A DNA stretch of 64,000 bases from Stutzerimonas balearica DSM 6083 (GCF_000818015.1 NZ_CP007511.1:4129501-4193500); one strand, 5' to 3'; shown: positions 20,501-29,352, numbered from the stretch's first letter. Notes: a model not told the origin generated them from the sequence alone. Numbers and translations are program-made.

Positions 20501-21559
20501 ACCGGCGTGCTCGGTGCGCTGGACCTGATCCAGCGGCGCGTCGAGAGCGGCCGCTTCGGCGAACTCGGCCGCTACCTCGATGCGGCGATGACCTCGGCCA
20601 ACCGTGCCGCCGCCCTGACCCACCGCTTGCTGGCCTTCGCGCGCCGCCAGTCGCTCGACCCGCGGCCGGTGGACGTCAACCAGCTGGTGGCTTCGATGGA
20701 GGACATGCTGCGTCGCACCATCGGCGAGCACATCCGCCTCGACAGCGCGCTGCAGGAGCCGCTCTGGCAGGCCTACACCGATGCGCACCAGCTCGAAAAC
20801 GCCCTGCTCAACCTGGTCATCAACTCGCGCGACGCCATGCCTGACGGCGGCCACCTGAACATCGCCACGCGCAATGTGCAGGTGCAGCCGGGCGAACCGG
20901 ACAGCCCGGAGGCTGGCGACTACGTACTGCTCAGCGTTGCCGATACCGGCTCGGGGATGTCCGCCGAGGTCATCGCCAAGGCGTTCGATCCGTTCTTCAC
21001 CACCAAGCCGATCGGCCAGGGCACCGGGCTCGGGTTGTCGATGGTCTACGGCTTCGCCAAGCAGACCGGCGGCCACGTGCACATCGACAGCACGCCCGGC
21101 GAAGGCACGCTGATCAGCCTGTACCTGCCGCGCAACCACATCGAGCACACCGCCGATGCCCAGCGCCGGGCCCTGGCCCAGCCGCCCGAGGCGGACGGCG
21201 AAACCGTGCTGGTGATCGAGGACGAAGTCGCCGTGCGCATGCTGGTCATCGAGGTGCTGCGCGAGCTTGGCTACCAGGTGCTCGAAGCGAGCGACGCGCC
21301 AAGCGCCATGCCCTTCATCGAAAGCGACCGGCGCATCGACCTGGTGGTTAGCGACGTCGGCCTGCCCGGGCTCAATGGCCGCCAGTTGGCCGACCTCGCG
21401 CGCCAGCACCGCCCGACGCTGAAGGTGCTGTTCATCACCGGCTATGTGCCGAGTGCCGAACAGCGCAAGGATTTCCTCGCACCCGGCATGGACATGCTGG
21501 CCAAGCCGTTCAACATCGACGAGCTGGCCAGCCGGATTCGCCAGCTGATCGAAAGCTGA
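17579..21559 (+). CDS. Multi-sensor hybrid histidine kinase (GAF/PAS, HisKA, HATPase, REC)
   Basis: A 1326-residue cytoplasmic-looking sensor with no evident membrane segment. Domains in order: GAF (~20-165), PAS (~185-305), GAF (~310-470), PAS (~475-600), GAF (~620-780), PAS (~785-905), a coiled coil (ERRVIERTRELAQINNRLHI), HisKA with phospho-acceptor His968 in GGLAHDFNNMLTG, an HATPase with DTGSGM and GTGLGLSMVYGF, and a C-terminal receiver with Asp1259 in VVSDVGLPG. The DFNN-type H box belongs to a family of hybrid kinases often lacking an adjacent regulator, as here. The TTG start has only a weak GAG upstream. Ligands of the sensor domains are unknown. Confidence 0.9.
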   Translation: MTQQSSSPALWHDPDRLTAAARLIAPDARLVERLHGLLGLAAQLCEAPAVAIHLITGHQVTLAALNLPDGPVALEHSPSARALASAAAFVEFAADDATALSLSDGTPVRHYAAVVLRDGQHRPLGTLCVLNAAVQPLPAQQARQLQTLADQVMALFELRLQREDEAGVLRDGQRQVEIAREQSEAYVRLLLDSASEAFYSIDTEGRVTLCNEAFLRLLGFASRDEVLGRQLHDVIHHSHPDGRPYDVRDCPIHRSARSGESAHVERELFFRQDGSALPVEYRVVPVYRDGVLQGALCTFADVSERTRREALQALLLDISDRLQASSEHIDLRCVLDARLGRLTNSDGIALGHLDGDDALVLTEQWRAPNAADRLGRHPLGGLDLAPRLAAGSIVSLKADGDPATSTLGASLGSQALLLAPLSLPEQAPGTLFLLFTSNQLRDWPSGDIALVRELTERIRAAGERIATLHALREAEQRISLANEIASIGVWEYNETRRSLHWDNQLKALANMQPDDPTPSAVDVLQRVHPEDRGELLNALRRALQGLDGGEFHVDYRILDPRSDDYIWLTNRGRRVLDANGEVRILGTSREVTAERNAAEHMRQMNALLEEQINERRLVERRQAALIELGDLLREEHDSPTIAEAAVRVIGSTLRIDRVLLTNLDPGGLSGTIERYWSDGLSAVGNERVYFADFGDLHYDLLNDELVVIDDVLNDARTAPRAALFAERRIASLVCVPLFEQGQLAAALMLLEEAPRHWQDDEIAFIREVADRAWTADERMRAERALRESEEQFRTLADNMSQFAWMADPSGRIYWYNKRWYDYTGTTFEAMRALGWATVQHPEHRERVTGSLKRAFAIGSIWEETFPLRGKDGRYRWFLSRALPIRDDYGQVTHWFGTSTDVTAQVAAEEALRELNDSLERRVIERTRELAQINNRLHIEMAERERAEEALRHAQKMEAIGQLTGGLAHDFNNMLTGVLGALDLIQRRVESGRFGELGRYLDAAMTSANRAAALTHRLLAFARRQSLDPRPVDVNQLVASMEDMLRRTIGEHIRLDSALQEPLWQAYTDAHQLENALLNLVINSRDAMPDGGHLNIATRNVQVQPGEPDSPEAGDYVLLSVADTGSGMSAEVIAKAFDPFFTTKPIGQGTGLGLSMVYGFAKQTGGHVHIDSTPGEGTLISLYLPRNHIEHTADAQRRALAQPPEADGETVLVIEDEVAVRMLVIEVLRELGYQVLEASDAPSAMPFIESDRRIDLVVSDVGLPGLNGRQLADLARQHRPTLKVLFITGYVPSAEQRKDFLAPGMDMLAKPFNIDELASRIRQLIES

Positions 21560-21630
21560 GCGTCCCGGCACGCCGGAACTCGGCGGTTCGCTGCGCACTC
21601 TGAACAGACGTGACCCAAGGAGATGCGATC

Positions 21631-21945
21631 ATGCGAATCAAGACTCTCGCCATGCTGACCCTGGCTGCCGCTCCGCTCGGCAGCGCCCTGGCCGACGGGC
21701 TCGTGCGTGACATTCTGTCGTCAGGCGCGACCACGGCGTCCACCTACATGACCTTCCGCGACGAAAAGCAGGTGCTGGCCCTGCGCGAGGATGCCGGCAG
21801 CTTCGTCGCCACCGACGGCGCGGTGCGCGGCGCGCATCTGGAAGCCACGCTGCAGCGCCTGCGCAGCGAACGGCCCGATCTGCAGGCCAACAGCGACATG
21901 GAGCTGGCGCGCGCGATCCTGGCCGCCGAACAGACCCCACGTTGA
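21631..21945 (+). CDS. DUF2388 small exported protein
   Basis: 104 residues from the ATG after AAGGAGATGCGATC. Residues 1-22 (MRIKTLAMLTLAAAPLGSALA) form a signal peptide. The mature part (SSGATTASTYMTFRDEKQV...FVATDGAVRGAHLEATLQRLR) matches the Pseudomonas DUF2388 pattern of about 100 residues. Function unknown; probably periplasmic. It is followed by a strong terminator. Confidence 0.75.
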   Translation: MRIKTLAMLTLAAAPLGSALADGLVRDILSSGATTASTYMTFRDEKQVLALREDAGSFVATDGAVRGAHLEATLQRLRSERPDLQANSDMELARAILAAEQTPR

Positions 21946-21950
21946 CCCAC

Positions 21951-21973
21951 GGCCCGCTGATGCGGGCCTTTTT
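21951..21973 (+). terminator. Rho-independent terminator
   Basis: A 7-bp stem GGCCCGC / GCGGGCC, a 4-base loop and five T residues at 21969-21973, immediately after the DUF2388 stop. Confidence 0.85.
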
Positions 21974-21987
21974 CCAGAGGAGGCAGC

Positions 21988-22413
21988 ATGAAGAAGAGCG
22001 CATCGGCCGTCTGGCAAGGCGGCCTGAAAGACGGCAAGGGCACCATCAGCACGCAGAGCGGTGCGCTGAAGGACAACCCCTACGGCTTCAACACCCGCTT
22101 CGAAGACGCCCCCGGTACCAACCCCGAGGAACTGATCGGTGCTGCCCATGCCGGCTGCTTCTCGATGGCCCTGTCGATGATGCTCGGCCAGGCCGGTCTG
22201 ACCGCTGAACGCATCGAGACCCAGGCCGTGGTCACCCTCGACAAGGACGGCGAAGGCTTCAGCATCACCGCCGTCGACCTGACGCTCAAGGCACGCATCC
22301 CCGGGGCCGACCAGGCGCGCTTCGAACAGATCGCCAACCAGGCGAAGGAAGGTTGCCCGGTGTCGAAAGTGCTTAACGCGCGGATCAGCCTGAACGCGAC
22401 GCTGGAAAGCTGA
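21988..22413 (+). CDS. osmC: OsmC-family peroxiredoxin-like protein
   Basis: A 141-residue protein, the usual OsmC length. It opens MKKSASAVWQGGLKDGKGT and has both family cysteines: one in PEELIGAAHAGCFSMAL (peroxidatic) and one in AKEGCPVSKVLNA (resolving). OsmC proteins reduce organic hydroperoxides and respond to osmotic or oxidative stress; the Ohr subfamily is related, but the opening and the GAAHAGCF context favour OsmC. AGAGGAGG sits before the start. The gene lies between two terminators, so it is a single-gene unit. Confidence 0.9.
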   Translation: MKKSASAVWQGGLKDGKGTISTQSGALKDNPYGFNTRFEDAPGTNPEELIGAAHAGCFSMALSMMLGQAGLTAERIETQAVVTLDKDGEGFSITAVDLTLKARIPGADQARFEQIANQAKEGCPVSKVLNARISLNATLES

Positions 22414-22444
22414 GCGCACGCGGTTTTCGGGAGCGCAAAAAAGA

Positions 22445-22472
22445 AACGCCACCGCGTTGCCGCGGTGGCGTT
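22445..22472. terminator. Bidirectional terminator between osmC and dctP
   Basis: A perfect 12-bp stem AACGCCACCGCG / CGCGGTGGCGTT with loop TTGC. It is flanked by A-rich sequence on the left and T-rich on the right, so it can serve both convergent genes. Confidence 0.85.
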
Positions 22473-22489
22473 CTTGTGTCGCCCGGCGA

Positions 22490-23590
22490 TCAGCCGCGGA
22501 TGTTGTAGATGTCCTTCTCGTTCAGCTCGGCATAGGCATAGAGCCGCTTGAGATAGGCGCTCTGCTGCTCCCACACCTTGGCTGCCACTGGGTCGGCCTT
22601 GGCCGAGGCCTCGACCACCTCGGCGGCGACCTCCTTCAGTCGCGCCAGCACTTCATCCGGCAGGCGACGAACCTCGACGCCCTGCGCGCGCAGCTGCTCG
22701 AGCGCCTCCATGTTCTTGGCGTTGTAGTCATCGAGCATGTCGCCGTTCACGTCGCGCGCGGCGGCGCGGACGATGGCCTTGAGGTCGTCCGGCAGGGTTT
22801 CCCACGCCTTGAGATTGACGTCCAGCTCGAAGGTGACGTTCGGCTCCTGCCAGCCCGGGGTGTAGTAGTACTTGGCCGCCTTGTACAGGCCGAGGGCAAG
22901 GTCGTTGTACGGGCCGATCCACTCGGTGGCATCGATGGCGCCGGTCTGCAGCGCGGTGAAGATCTCGCCCGCCGGCAGGTTGACCACCGTACCGCCCATC
23001 TTCGTCAGCACTTCGCCGCCCAGGCCCGGGGTACGCATCTTCAGGCCCTTGAAATCATCGACCGAGTTGATTTCCTTGTTGAACCAGCCGGCGGTCTGCA
23101 CGCCGGTCGCACCGCAGGCCATCGGCAGCACGCCAAAGGGCTTGTACACCTCTTCCCAGAGTTCGATGCCGCCGCCGCGATGCAGCCAGGCGTTCATTTC
23201 CTGGGCGTTCGGGCCGAACGGCAGCGCGCAGAAGAACTGTGCAGCCGGGACCTTGCCCTTCCAGTAGTAGGGTGCGCCGTGGCCGAGCTCGGCGGTGCCA
23301 CGCGAGACCGCATCGAAGACTTCCAGCGCCGGGACCAGCTCGCCTGCCGCATAGACCTTGACGTTCAGGCGCCCGCCGCTCATCTCGTTGACCAGCTTGG
23401 CAAAGCGCTCGGCGCCAACGCCGACGCCCGGGAAGTTCTTCGGCCAGGAGGTGACCATCTTCCAGGTAAAGGTCTGCTGCTCGGCCGCCTGCTTGTCGGC
23501 GCCGGCGGTTTCGTTCTTGTCGTTGCAGCCGGCCAGGGCCGTGGCCGCCAGGCCAACACCGGCGGCGGCGAGAATGTCGCGACGTTTCAT
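22490..23590 (-). CDS. dctP: TRAP transporter solute-binding protein, DctP/TakP type
   Basis: A 366-residue periplasmic binding protein. The N-terminus MKRRDILAAAGVGLAATALAGC combines a twin-Arg motif with a lipobox-like LAGC, so it may be Tat-exported and lipid-anchored. Conserved family stretches include the SWPKNFPG start of the mature domain, GELVPALEVFDAVSRGTAELGH, LKMRTPGLGGEVL and GAIDATEWIGPYNDLALG. The WIGPYND motif resembles the 2-oxoacid-binding TakP subgroup, so a monocarboxylate or 2-oxoacid ligand is likely but not proven. It is divergent from the two permease genes and shares a 292-bp promoter region with them. Confidence 0.88.
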   Translation of the reverse strand: MKRRDILAAAGVGLAATALAGCNDKNETAGADKQAAEQQTFTWKMVTSWPKNFPGVGVGAERFAKLVNEMSGGRLNVKVYAAGELVPALEVFDAVSRGTAELGHGAPYYWKGKVPAAQFFCALPFGPNAQEMNAWLHRGGGIELWEEVYKPFGVLPMACGATGVQTAGWFNKEINSVDDFKGLKMRTPGLGGEVLTKMGGTVVNLPAGEIFTALQTGAIDATEWIGPYNDLALGLYKAAKYYYTPGWQEPNVTFELDVNLKAWETLPDDLKAIVRAAARDVNGDMLDDYNAKNMEALEQLRAQGVEVRRLPDEVLARLKEVAAEVVEASAKADPVAAKVWEQQSAYLKRLYAYAELNEKDIYNIRG

Positions 23591-23784
23591 TCGATGCTCC
23601 TTGTTGTTTTGTCTTGTAACGCAGCACAGAGAAAGCTTGTTGCCTGGTCGATCGGCGAGCGATTCGACGCAAACTCGGTCGGGGCCGGCGCGCTCATGGC
23701 TTGGTCTCCTCGCACCTGCCCGCCTCGGCCAAGCGCAACGCCAGGCCGGACAACATTAGAGGCTCCAGCGTTCCAAGCCTAGCC

Positions 23785-23797
23785 CATACTTGGTATG
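23785..23797. promoter_or_regulatory. Candidate operator in the dctP/dctQ divergent region
   Basis: CATAC-TTG-GTATG is a short perfect palindrome ~85 bases before dctQ and ~195 bases before dctP. It is the only clear symmetric site in the 292-bp interval, which otherwise holds no gene. With 5-bp arms it could be chance. Confidence 0.3.
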
Positions 23798-23882
23798 AGA
23801 CGCCGGCGATTGATGCAAAACGCCACTACTGCAAGAATCGCCAACCCGCCCACCCTTGCTGCCCTACAAGAAGGACTGCCAA

Positions 23883-24434
23883 ATGTCCCCTAGCCACCCG
23901 CCCTTGCTCCGCGCGGCCGGCCTCATCGATGCGCTGAACCAGCGCCTCGGCCAGCTGTGCGCCTGGTTGACCCTGTTTCTCGTCGTCGGCACCGCGATCG
24001 TGGTGATCCTGCGCTACGGCTTCGGCATCGGCGCGATCGCCCTGCAGGAAGCCGTCATGTACGCCCACGCGCTGGTGTTCATGGGCGCCGCCGCCTGGAC
24101 GCTGCAGCGCAACGGCCACGTGCGCGTCGACATCTTCTACCAGAAGTTTCCCGCCCGCCGTCAGGCGCTGGTCGACGGCCTGGGCCATGTGCTGTTCCTG
24201 TTGCCGGTCTGCCTGTTCCTCGCCTGGAACAGCTGGGACTACGTGGCCAATTCCTGGGCCACGTTCGAAAGCTCCAGCGAATCGGGCGGGCTGAAGTTCG
24301 TCTACCTGCAGAAGACGATCATCCTGGTGCTGGTCCTCAGCCTCGCGCTGCAGGCGATCGCCGACCTGATCAAGGTCGGCTATCGCCTCGCCGGCCGCCT
24401 GCCGGAAGAGCAAGCGGAGGTGAAGCATGGCTGA
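23883..24434 (+). CDS. dctQ: TRAP transporter small permease DctQ
   Basis: 183 residues starting MSPSHPPLLRAAG after AAGGA; an in-frame upstream ATG would add nine residues. Four hydrophobic segments are visible, including LCAWLTLFLVVGTAIVVILRY and LILVLVLSLALQAIADLI, with the typical VRVDIFYQKFPARRQALVD loop (DctQ family V-R-V-D motif). It is the small membrane subunit that pairs with DctM and the binding protein. Its end overlaps the dctM start by 8 bases, indicating translational coupling. Confidence 0.88.
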   Translation: MSPSHPPLLRAAGLIDALNQRLGQLCAWLTLFLVVGTAIVVILRYGFGIGAIALQEAVMYAHALVFMGAAAWTLQRNGHVRVDIFYQKFPARRQALVDGLGHVLFLLPVCLFLAWNSWDYVANSWATFESSSESGGLKFVYLQKTIILVLVLSLALQAIADLIKVGYRLAGRLPEEQAEVKHG

Positions 24435-25803
24435 GATCATGGCGATCACCCTTTTCGTCAGCATCTGCATCGCGCTGATGTCGGGCTACCCGGTGGCCTT
24501 CACCCTTGGCGGCATGGCCCTGCTGTTCGCTGGCGCCGGCGTGCTCACCGGCACCTTCGATGTCGGCTACCTGCATGCGCTGCCCAACCGCATCTTCGGC
24601 ATCATGAACAACCAGACGATGCTGGCCGTGCCACTGTTCGTCTTCATGGGCGTGATGCTGGAGAAATCGCGCGTCGCCGAGGACCTGCTCGAATCGATGT
24701 CACGCCTGTTCGGCACCCTGCGCGGTGGCCTGGCGATCTCGGTCTGCGTGGTCGGCGCGCTGCTCGCCGCCAGTACCGGCATCGTCGGCGCCACCGTGGT
24801 GACCATGGGCCTGCTGGCCCTGCCGACCATGCTGCGCCGCGGCTACGACCCGGCGGTCGCCACCGGCACCCTGGCCGCGACCGGCACCCTGGGGCAGATC
24901 ATTCCACCGTCGATCATCCTCGTGCTGCTCGGCGACGTGATGTCCAGCGCCTACCAGCAGGCCCAGCTGAAGATGGGCATCTTCTCGCCGAAGACCGTCT
25001 CGGTCGGCGACCTCTTCGTCGGCTCGCTGATTCCCGGCCTGACACTGGTCGGCCTGTACATCCTTTACCTGATCGCAATCGCCATCTTCCAGCCGAAGAA
25101 GCTGCCAGCGCTGCCGCAATCGGAGCTGGGGCCGATCGAATGGGGCAAGCTGTTCCGTGCCCTGCTGCCGCCGCTGGTGCTGATCGCTGCGGTGCTCGGC
25201 TCCATCCTCGCCGGCTACGCCACACCGACCGAAGCGGCTGCGATCGGCGCGCTGGGTGCCACCCTGCTGTCGCTGGCCAAGCGCCAGCTCGATTTCGGCC
25301 AACTGCGCGAGGTCGCCCGCGGCACCACCGAGATCACCTCGATGGTGTTCCTCATCCTCATCGGCGCCTCGCTGTTCTCGCTGGTGTTCCGTGGCTTCGG
25401 CGGCGAGATGATGATCGAGCACGCGCTCAACCAGCTGCCCGGCGGCGTGCTCGGCGCCTTCCTGGTGGTGATGCTGGTGATCTTCCTGCTCGGCTTCATC
25501 CTCGACTTCATCGAGATCATCTTCGTCGTGGTGCCCATCGTCGGGCCGATTCTCCTGGCCATGGGCCTGGACCCGATCTGGCTCGGCGTGATGATCGCGT
25601 TGAACCTGCAGACCTCCTTCCTCACCCCGCCGTTCGGCTTCTCGCTGTTCTACCTGCGCGGGGTGACACCGCGCAGCGTGCCGACCAGCACCATGTACAA
25701 GGGGGTGATCCCCTTCATCGGTATCCAGATCGCCATGCTGGTGATCGCCTACCTATGGCCCGACCTCATCACCTGGCTACCCGAGCAGGTCTACGGCAAC
25801 TGA
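24427..25803 (+). CDS. dctM: TRAP transporter large permease DctM
   Basis: A 458-residue inner-membrane protein with about 12 hydrophobic segments, the ion-coupled transport subunit of a TRAP system. Family motifs include SGYPVAFTLGGMALLF, NNQTMLAVPLFVFMGVMLEKS, ASTGIVGATVVTMGLLALP and GQIIPPSIILVLLGD, and near the C-terminus LTPPFGFSLFYLRGV. It overlaps dctQ by 8 bases. The three TRAP genes are complete, so a functional transporter is expected; uptake is normally Na+-driven. Confidence 0.93.
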   Translation: MAEIMAITLFVSICIALMSGYPVAFTLGGMALLFAGAGVLTGTFDVGYLHALPNRIFGIMNNQTMLAVPLFVFMGVMLEKSRVAEDLLESMSRLFGTLRGGLAISVCVVGALLAASTGIVGATVVTMGLLALPTMLRRGYDPAVATGTLAATGTLGQIIPPSIILVLLGDVMSSAYQQAQLKMGIFSPKTVSVGDLFVGSLIPGLTLVGLYILYLIAIAIFQPKKLPALPQSELGPIEWGKLFRALLPPLVLIAAVLGSILAGYATPTEAAAIGALGATLLSLAKRQLDFGQLREVARGTTEITSMVFLILIGASLFSLVFRGFGGEMMIEHALNQLPGGVLGAFLVVMLVIFLLGFILDFIEIIFVVVPIVGPILLAMGLDPIWLGVMIALNLQTSFLTPPFGFSLFYLRGVTPRSVPTSTMYKGVIPFIGIQIAMLVIAYLWPDLITWLPEQVYGN

Positions 25804-25809
25804 GCCCAC

Positions 25810-25840
25810 AACGCCCGTCACCCGACGGGCGTTTCATTTT
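25810..25840 (+). terminator. Rho-independent terminator after dctM
   Basis: A 10-bp stem AACGCCCGTC / GACGGGCGTT (25810-25833) with loop ACCC, followed by TCATTTT. Confidence 0.8.
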
Positions 25841-25893
25841 CCGTACCGCTGTAATGCGCGACAATCGCAGCCCCGCCCGACCACCACACCGCC

Positions 25894-27117
25894 ATGCCCA
25901 GCCGAACCCCGCTTGCCGAACGTTTCCGCGCGCTGGACGCGTTTCTTCTCGAACACCAGTCGCTCTGGCGACCGCGGCCGTTCGTCGAGCGGCGGCTGGC
26001 CTGGGAGGACGACCATCCGGAACTCGCGGCCTGGCTGCGCAGCCGCTCGCTGAACGATGCCGAAGCCGTCCAGCGCGACCCGGCCATGCTCAAGGCACCG
26101 GCCCCCTTTGCCGCGCTGGCCGAGCAGGCCCGCCGTCTGAGTGAGGTCGAGCCGCTGCCCGGCCACCCTGCGCCCGCTGGCGAGCATCGCCAACAGCTCG
26201 ACGTCCCCGGCCGCAAGTGGCAGCAGATCGAGGCCTTCGCTGCACGCCTGCAATTCACCGAGCGCCCTGCGCACTGGCTCGACTGGTGCGCCGGCAAGGG
26301 CCACCTCGGCCGTTACCTGGCCCGCCAGGGCGCATCGTTGACCTGCCTGGAATGGGATGCCGAACTGGTCCGCGAGGGCGCCCGCCTGAGCGCCCGCCTC
26401 GGCATCTCCGCCGACCATCGCGGCCAGGACGTGCTCGCCGACAGCTGTGCCACGGTGTTGCAGCCGCAGCACACGGCCATCGCCCTGCACGCCTGCGGCG
26501 ATCTGCACGTGCGCCTGCTGCAACTGACGGTCGTGCGCGAATGCCGGCAACTGGCGCTCTCGCCCTGTTGCTACAACCGCATCCAGGCGCCGACCTACCA
26601 CGCATTGTCGCAGCTGGCGCGCGATTCGGCCCTGCGCCTGAGCCGAGACGACCTCGGCCTGCCGCTGAGCGAAACCGTAACCGCCGGCGCCCGCGAGCGT
26701 CGCGACCGCGACCAGTCGATGGCCTGGCGGCTGGGCTTCGATGAACTGCAGCGCCGACTGCGCGGCGTCGATGCCTACCTGCCGACTCCTTCGCTATCAA
26801 CCGCCTGGCTGCGCAAGCCATTCGCCGACTATTGCCGCCACCTCGCCACGCTCAAGGGCCTGAACGCGCCCGGCGAACAGGACTGGGCAGCGCTGGAACA
26901 GCTCGGCTGGCAACGCCTGGCCGAAGTACGCAACCTCGAACTGGTTCGCGCCCTGTTCCGCCGCCCGCTGGAAATCTGGCTGCTGCTCGACCGCGCGCTG
27001 TTCCTCGAAGAAGCGGGTTACCGGGTACGCCTCGGCACCTTCTGCCCCAGCGACCTAACCCCACGCAACCTGCTCCTGCTCGCCGAACGCCCGGCCACGC
27101 AAGTACCTGGCCAATAA
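25894..27117 (+). CDS. Class I SAM-dependent methyltransferase, METTL25/RRNAD1-like
   Basis: A 407-residue protein. The N-terminal ~120 residues are helical. The methyltransferase core starts at HWLDWCAGKGHLGRYLARQG (SAM-binding glycine loop, ~133), continues with ECLEWDAELV-like acidic loop II, then ALHACGDLHVRLLQ and LALSPCCYNRIQ, two stretches characteristic of the methyltransferase family that includes eukaryotic METTL25/RRNAD1. The substrate is unknown; RNA or protein are possible. The gene ends 44 bases before tRNA-Thr, on the same strand. Confidence 0.75.
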   Translation: MPSRTPLAERFRALDAFLLEHQSLWRPRPFVERRLAWEDDHPELAAWLRSRSLNDAEAVQRDPAMLKAPAPFAALAEQARRLSEVEPLPGHPAPAGEHRQQLDVPGRKWQQIEAFAARLQFTERPAHWLDWCAGKGHLGRYLARQGASLTCLEWDAELVREGARLSARLGISADHRGQDVLADSCATVLQPQHTAIALHACGDLHVRLLQLTVVRECRQLALSPCCYNRIQAPTYHALSQLARDSALRLSRDDLGLPLSETVTAGARERRDRDQSMAWRLGFDELQRRLRGVDAYLPTPSLSTAWLRKPFADYCRHLATLKGLNAPGEQDWAALEQLGWQRLAEVRNLELVRALFRRPLEIWLLLDRALFLEEAGYRVRLGTFCPSDLTPRNLLLLAERPATQVPGQ

Positions 27118-27120
27118 CGG

Positions 27121-27148
27121 TTTACTCGCCGACGCCAATGGCTATAAT
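27121..27148 (+). promoter_or_regulatory. Promoter of tRNA-Thr
   Basis: TTTACT (27121-27126) as -35 and a perfect TATAAT (27143-27148) as -10, with a 16-bp spacer. The -10 box ends 12 bases before the tRNA. Confidence 0.7.
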
Positions 27149-27160
27149 GGCGCCCGGTTT

Positions 27161-27236
<76 letters not shown>

Positions 27237-27360
27237 TCTCTATGCTTTCAGATGGGTTCGTATGATCCGAAAGCGTGCTCAAAGCCCCGCCATGTGCGGG
27301 GCTTGTCGTTTCTAGGTAGGTCTGTAAGCGTTCATATGGGGTTGTACAGCGCGCCGACTA

Positions 27361-27407
27361 AGGTATACGAGTGGGTATATGTCGATTCGACAAGGATTCA
27401 TATACCT
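27361..27407 (+). promoter_or_regulatory. Left arm-type repeats, candidate integrase/AlpA binding sites
   Basis: AGGTATAC (27361) and GGGTATAT (27373) start 12 bp apart, with an inverted TATACCT at 27401-27407 just before the integrase start. The right end of the element carries the same pair with the same 12-bp spacing (34517-34536). The position, between att and the integrase start, also makes them candidates for autoregulation. Confidence 0.5.
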
Positions 27408-28509
27408 ATGGCACGTGTTGTAACCCCGCTAACCGATCCCAAATGCGAAGCTGCCAAACCCCGCGACAGCGATTACACCCTGTTCGATGGACAGGGACTT
27501 TTCCTGCTGGTCAGGAGAAATGGCACGAAGGTGTGGCGCTTCAAGTACCGACGGCCTGATGGCCGTGCAGGGCTGGCGACCTTTGGCAATTACCCTGCCC
27601 TTGGCTTGAAAGCCGCTCGTGCTCGTCGGTCCGAAGCCCTGGGGTTGCTGGCGGCCGGGCATGACCCCATGGAAGCGGCCAAGGAAGCAAAAATTCAGGC
27701 AGCTAATGCCCGTATCAATACCTTCGAGGCCGTAGCCAGAGCCTGGCACAGCGTCTGCGCTCGGAAATGGAAGCCACACCACGCCACCACCGTTTTACGT
27801 CGGATGGAGCAGCACCTGTTCCCCACTCTCGGAGCGCGCCCTGTCTCGGAACTGAAAACGCGGGACCTGATGGCGCCACTTAAGGTAGCTGAGGGTCGCG
27901 ATACCCTGGAAACGGCCAGCCGACTCCGTCAGTACATCACCAGTATCTTGCGTATGGCCGTACAACAAGGACTTATCGATACTAATCCTGCCAACGATTT
28001 GCACGGCTCTACTGCGACCCGCAAAACCGTTCACCGACCCGCTCTGCCGATGGAGCGACTGCCTGAGTTGCTAGCGCGCTTGGATACGTACCGCGGGCGA
28101 CCGCTAACACGCCTGGCTGTTCAGATCACTCTGCAGGTATTCATCCGCTCTAGTGAGTTGCGCTTTGCGCGTTGGGATGAAGTTGATTTTGCACGCGCAT
28201 TGTGGACGATCCCCGCCGAGCGCCAGGCTATCGAGGGCGTAAAACATTCCGGCCGAGGAGCCAAAATGGGTACTCCACATCTTGTGCCCCTGAGCCGGCA
28301 AGCACTGGCGCTGCTGGAACGTGTTCATCAGCTTACCGGGCGTTTCGAGTTGATCTTCCCAGGTGACCATTCGTACTGGAAACCGATGAGCGAGAACACG
28401 GTAAATGCTGCCCTGCGGCGCATGGGGTATGACACCGGATCCGAGGTTTGTGGTCATGGTTTCCGAGCTATGAATCGCCCCGGGTTTCGTGGAGGCTGTT
28501 TCGTTTAAG

Positions 28510-29352
28510 TCAGGCCGCTATGGCCTGACCTGTTTGTTGCTGGTGGAAGTTTGCCTCAGCCTCCGCAGGCGGGATATACCCGATTGAGCTCAACAGCCGC
28601 TGGTGGTTGTACCAGTGCACCCATTTCAAGGTCGCCATCTCAACAGCTTCACGACTCTTCCATGACTGACGGTAAATCAGTTCAGCCTTGTACAGCCCGT
28701 TGATAGTCTCGGCCAAGGCGTTGTCGTAGCTGTCGCCCTTGCTCCCAACTGAGGGCTCTATACCGGCCTCTGCCAGTCGCTCGGTGTAGCGGATTGAGAC
28801 GTACTGACTGCCACGGTCGCTATGGTGAATCAGGCCACCCATACGATGTGGCTGTCGGGCGTACAGCGCTTGCTCCAGGGCATCGAGCACGAAGTCGGTC
28901 TTCATGCTGGTACTGACTCGCCAGCCGACGATGCGCCGCGCAAAAACGTCCACCACGAACGCCACATACAGCCAGCCCTGCCAAGTCGAGACATAGGTGA
29001 AATCCGACACCCACAGCTGGTTGGGGCGGTCGGCATGAAATTGGCGCTGGACACGATCCAGCGGACAGAGCGACTTGTCGCCGACCACCGTTGTCCGCAC
29101 GACCTGACCGCGCCTTATGCCCTGCAATCCAGCTCGACGCATCAACCGTTCCACCGTGCATCTGGCTGCCTCGATACCTTCTCGCCGGAGCTGCTTCCAA
29201 ATCTTCACCGCGCCATAGCACTGCATGTTGGTGTCCCACACGCGCTGGATCTCCAAGCTCAACGCCTCATCGCGCTGAGCACGGCAACAACGCAGTGCCG
29301 GATTACGCAGTTGGGCCGCATGTCTGCGGTAACCGGACGGGGCGATCTGCAA
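28510..29352 (-). CDS. IS3-family transposase OrfB (DDE catalytic part)
   Basis: 280 residues from a TTG. The DDE triad is visible: Asp in LWVSDFTYV, Asp in LIHHSDRGSQYVS and Glu in SYDNALAETINGL, with the HTH_21-like region before them (AVKIWKQLRREGIEAARCTV). The frame stays open upstream of the TTG through VDQYRDRLGVESICRVLQIA into the end of orfA, one frame back, so the working transposase is most likely an OrfAB fusion made by -1 ribosomal frameshifting. The listed start is therefore only the first start codon in frame. Confidence 0.9.
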   Translation of the reverse strand: MQIAPSGYRRHAAQLRNPALRCCRAQRDEALSLEIQRVWDTNMQCYGAVKIWKQLRREGIEAARCTVERLMRRAGLQGIRRGQVVRTTVVGDKSLCPLDRVQRQFHADRPNQLWVSDFTYVSTWQGWLYVAFVVDVFARRIVGWRVSTSMKTDFVLDALEQALYARQPHRMGGLIHHSDRGSQYVSIRYTERLAEAGIEPSVGSKGDSYDNALAETINGLYKAELIYRQSWKSREAVEMATLKWVHWYNHQRLLSSIGYIPPAEAEANFHQQQTGQAIAA

